Assembly: GCA_913009535.1 (NCBI GenBank)
Contig: CAJVXR010000024.1
Coordinates: 1-19,059 of the forward strand
Source of the DNA: an uncultured Flavobacteriales bacterium
GTDB lineage: Bacteria > Bacteroidota > Bacteroidia > Flavobacteriales > Flavobacteriaceae
DNA: 19,059 nt
Direction of reading: 5' to 3'
Position numbers and translations under genes: made by a program. A model generated the notes under the pieces. That model searched no databases and was not told the DNA's origin. It was given only the letters and a program-made list of their open reading frames with translations. Below, in pieces: positions 18,353-19,059 of the stretch. Within the stretch, counting starts at the first letter, position 1. Each line of letters starts with the position of its first letter.

Positions 18353-19039
18353 CTAGATTTTTGGATCAATTGCTAAACTAGGGCTCATTGTACTTGACAT
18401 AAAAACACTTTTCATGTAAATACCTTTTGCAGTAGTTGGCTTTAACTTATTCAACGTTTGTAATAATTCAACAGCATTACCTGTTAATTTATCAGCTGAA
18501 AATGAAGCCTTACCAATCGGCGCATGAATAATTCCGGCCTTATCAACTTTAAAGTCAATTTTACCAGCTTTTACTTCAGAAACAGCTTTACCTATATCCA
18601 TAGTAACAGTACCGGTTTTAGGATTGGGCATTAGACCTCTTGGACCTAAAACTCTACCTAATGGACCTAATTTACCCATAACACTTGGCATAGTAACAAT
18701 AACGTCTACATCAGTCCATCCAGATTTAATCTTATCAAGATATTCATCAAGACCAACGTAATCTGCACCAGCATCTTTAGCTTCTTGTTCCTTATCAGGA
18801 GTTACTAACGCTAAAACCTTCATGTCTTTCCCTGTACCATGTGGAAGAGAAACAACTCCTCTAACCATTTGGTTTGCTTTCTTAGGATCAACTCCTAATC
18901 TAACAGCTAGGTCAACAGACGCGTCGAATTTAGTGGTAGTAATTTCTTTAATAAGACTCGAAGCTTCTTCAACTGTGTAAAGTTTATTCGAATCAAATTT
19001 ATCAGAAACTGATTTTTTATTTTTAGTTAATTTTCCCAT
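18353..19039 (-). CDS. rplA: 50S ribosomal protein L1
   Basis: This 228-residue protein forms the L1 stalk that moves with E-site tRNA. The signature [16 protein letters not shown] lies at 131-146. [14 protein letters not shown] and [15 protein letters not shown] are also typical. The length is normal (about 229-232 elsewhere) and the gene is complete. In many bacteria L1 represses the rplK-rplA message by binding a leader upstream of rplK, which lies outside the window. Only 20 AT-rich bases remain to the right edge, enough to hold the end of rplK but not to identify it. Confidence 0.98.
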   Translation of the reverse strand: MGKLTKNKKSVSDKFDSNKLYTVEEASSLIKEITTTKFDASVDLAVRLGVDPKKANQMVRGVVSLPHGTGKDMKVLALVTPDKEQEAKDAGADYVGLDEYLDKIKSGWTDVDVIVTMPSVMGKLGPLGRVLGPRGLMPNPKTGTVTMDIGKAVSEVKAGKIDFKVDKAGIIHAPIGKASFSADKLTGNAVELLQTLNKLKPTTAKGIYMKSVFMSSTMSPSLAIDPKI

Positions 19040-19059
19040 TTAATTTAAATTAGCTTGGA

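Noticed and set aside
19040..19059. End of rplK
   Set aside because: Expected from gene order, but 20 bases in any frame are too few to identify L11.
1..19059. CRISPR array, mobile element, defence or phage system
   Set aside because: No short regularly spaced direct repeats, transposase, integrase, terminal repeats or defence domains were seen on either strand.

Overview
This AT-rich window looks like a chromosomal segment from a marine-type Flavobacteriaceae bacterium (phylum Bacteroidota). Several things point there: a type IX secretion (T9SS) type B sorting domain, a CBM9/DUF5916 outer-membrane barrel protein, a DUF4369 lipoprotein, TAnnTTTG-like promoter boxes, no obvious Shine-Dalgarno sequences ahead of starts, and an rplA-rplJ-rplL-rpoB-rpoC-DUF3467 gene order. 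The assignment to genus or species is open.

Layout. (1) 3-1736 (+): the 3' part of a large secreted repeat protein ending in a T9SS sorting domain, visibly richer in G+C than everything after it. (2) 1741-5369: an envelope group, made of a secreted VanX/DdpX-like D-Ala-D-Ala dipeptidase (-), then divergently a CBM9/DUF5916 barrel protein and a DUF4369 lipoprotein in a tight pair (+). (3) 5366-7123 (-): an isopentenyl-diphosphate isomerase, a QueD/PTPS-family enzyme and a mannose-6-phosphate-isomerase-like cupin in one compact transcription unit, followed by a small conserved-looking hypothetical gene that may have its own promoter. (4) 7234-8793 (+): peptide chain release factor 3. (5) 8797-19039 (-): ribosomal proteins L1, L10 and L7/L12, RNA polymerase beta and beta', and a DUF3467 protein, all co-directional. 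rplK is expected just beyond the right edge but cannot be shown from the 20 bases left.

The core is translation and transcription machinery: the L10/L7-L12 stalk recruits translational GTPases such as RF3, which lies convergent to the operon. Gene density is very high. No stretch longer than about 120 bases lacks a gene. Convergent pairs meet with 3-4 bases between them or overlap by 4.

I found no CRISPR array, tRNA, rRNA, insertion sequence or phage gene, and no convincing new multi-gene system. The best leads are the DUF3467 gene riding with RNA polymerase, a perfect 34-base palindrome between rplL and rpoB, the compositional step at the T9SS protein, and the idi-queD-cupin cluster.
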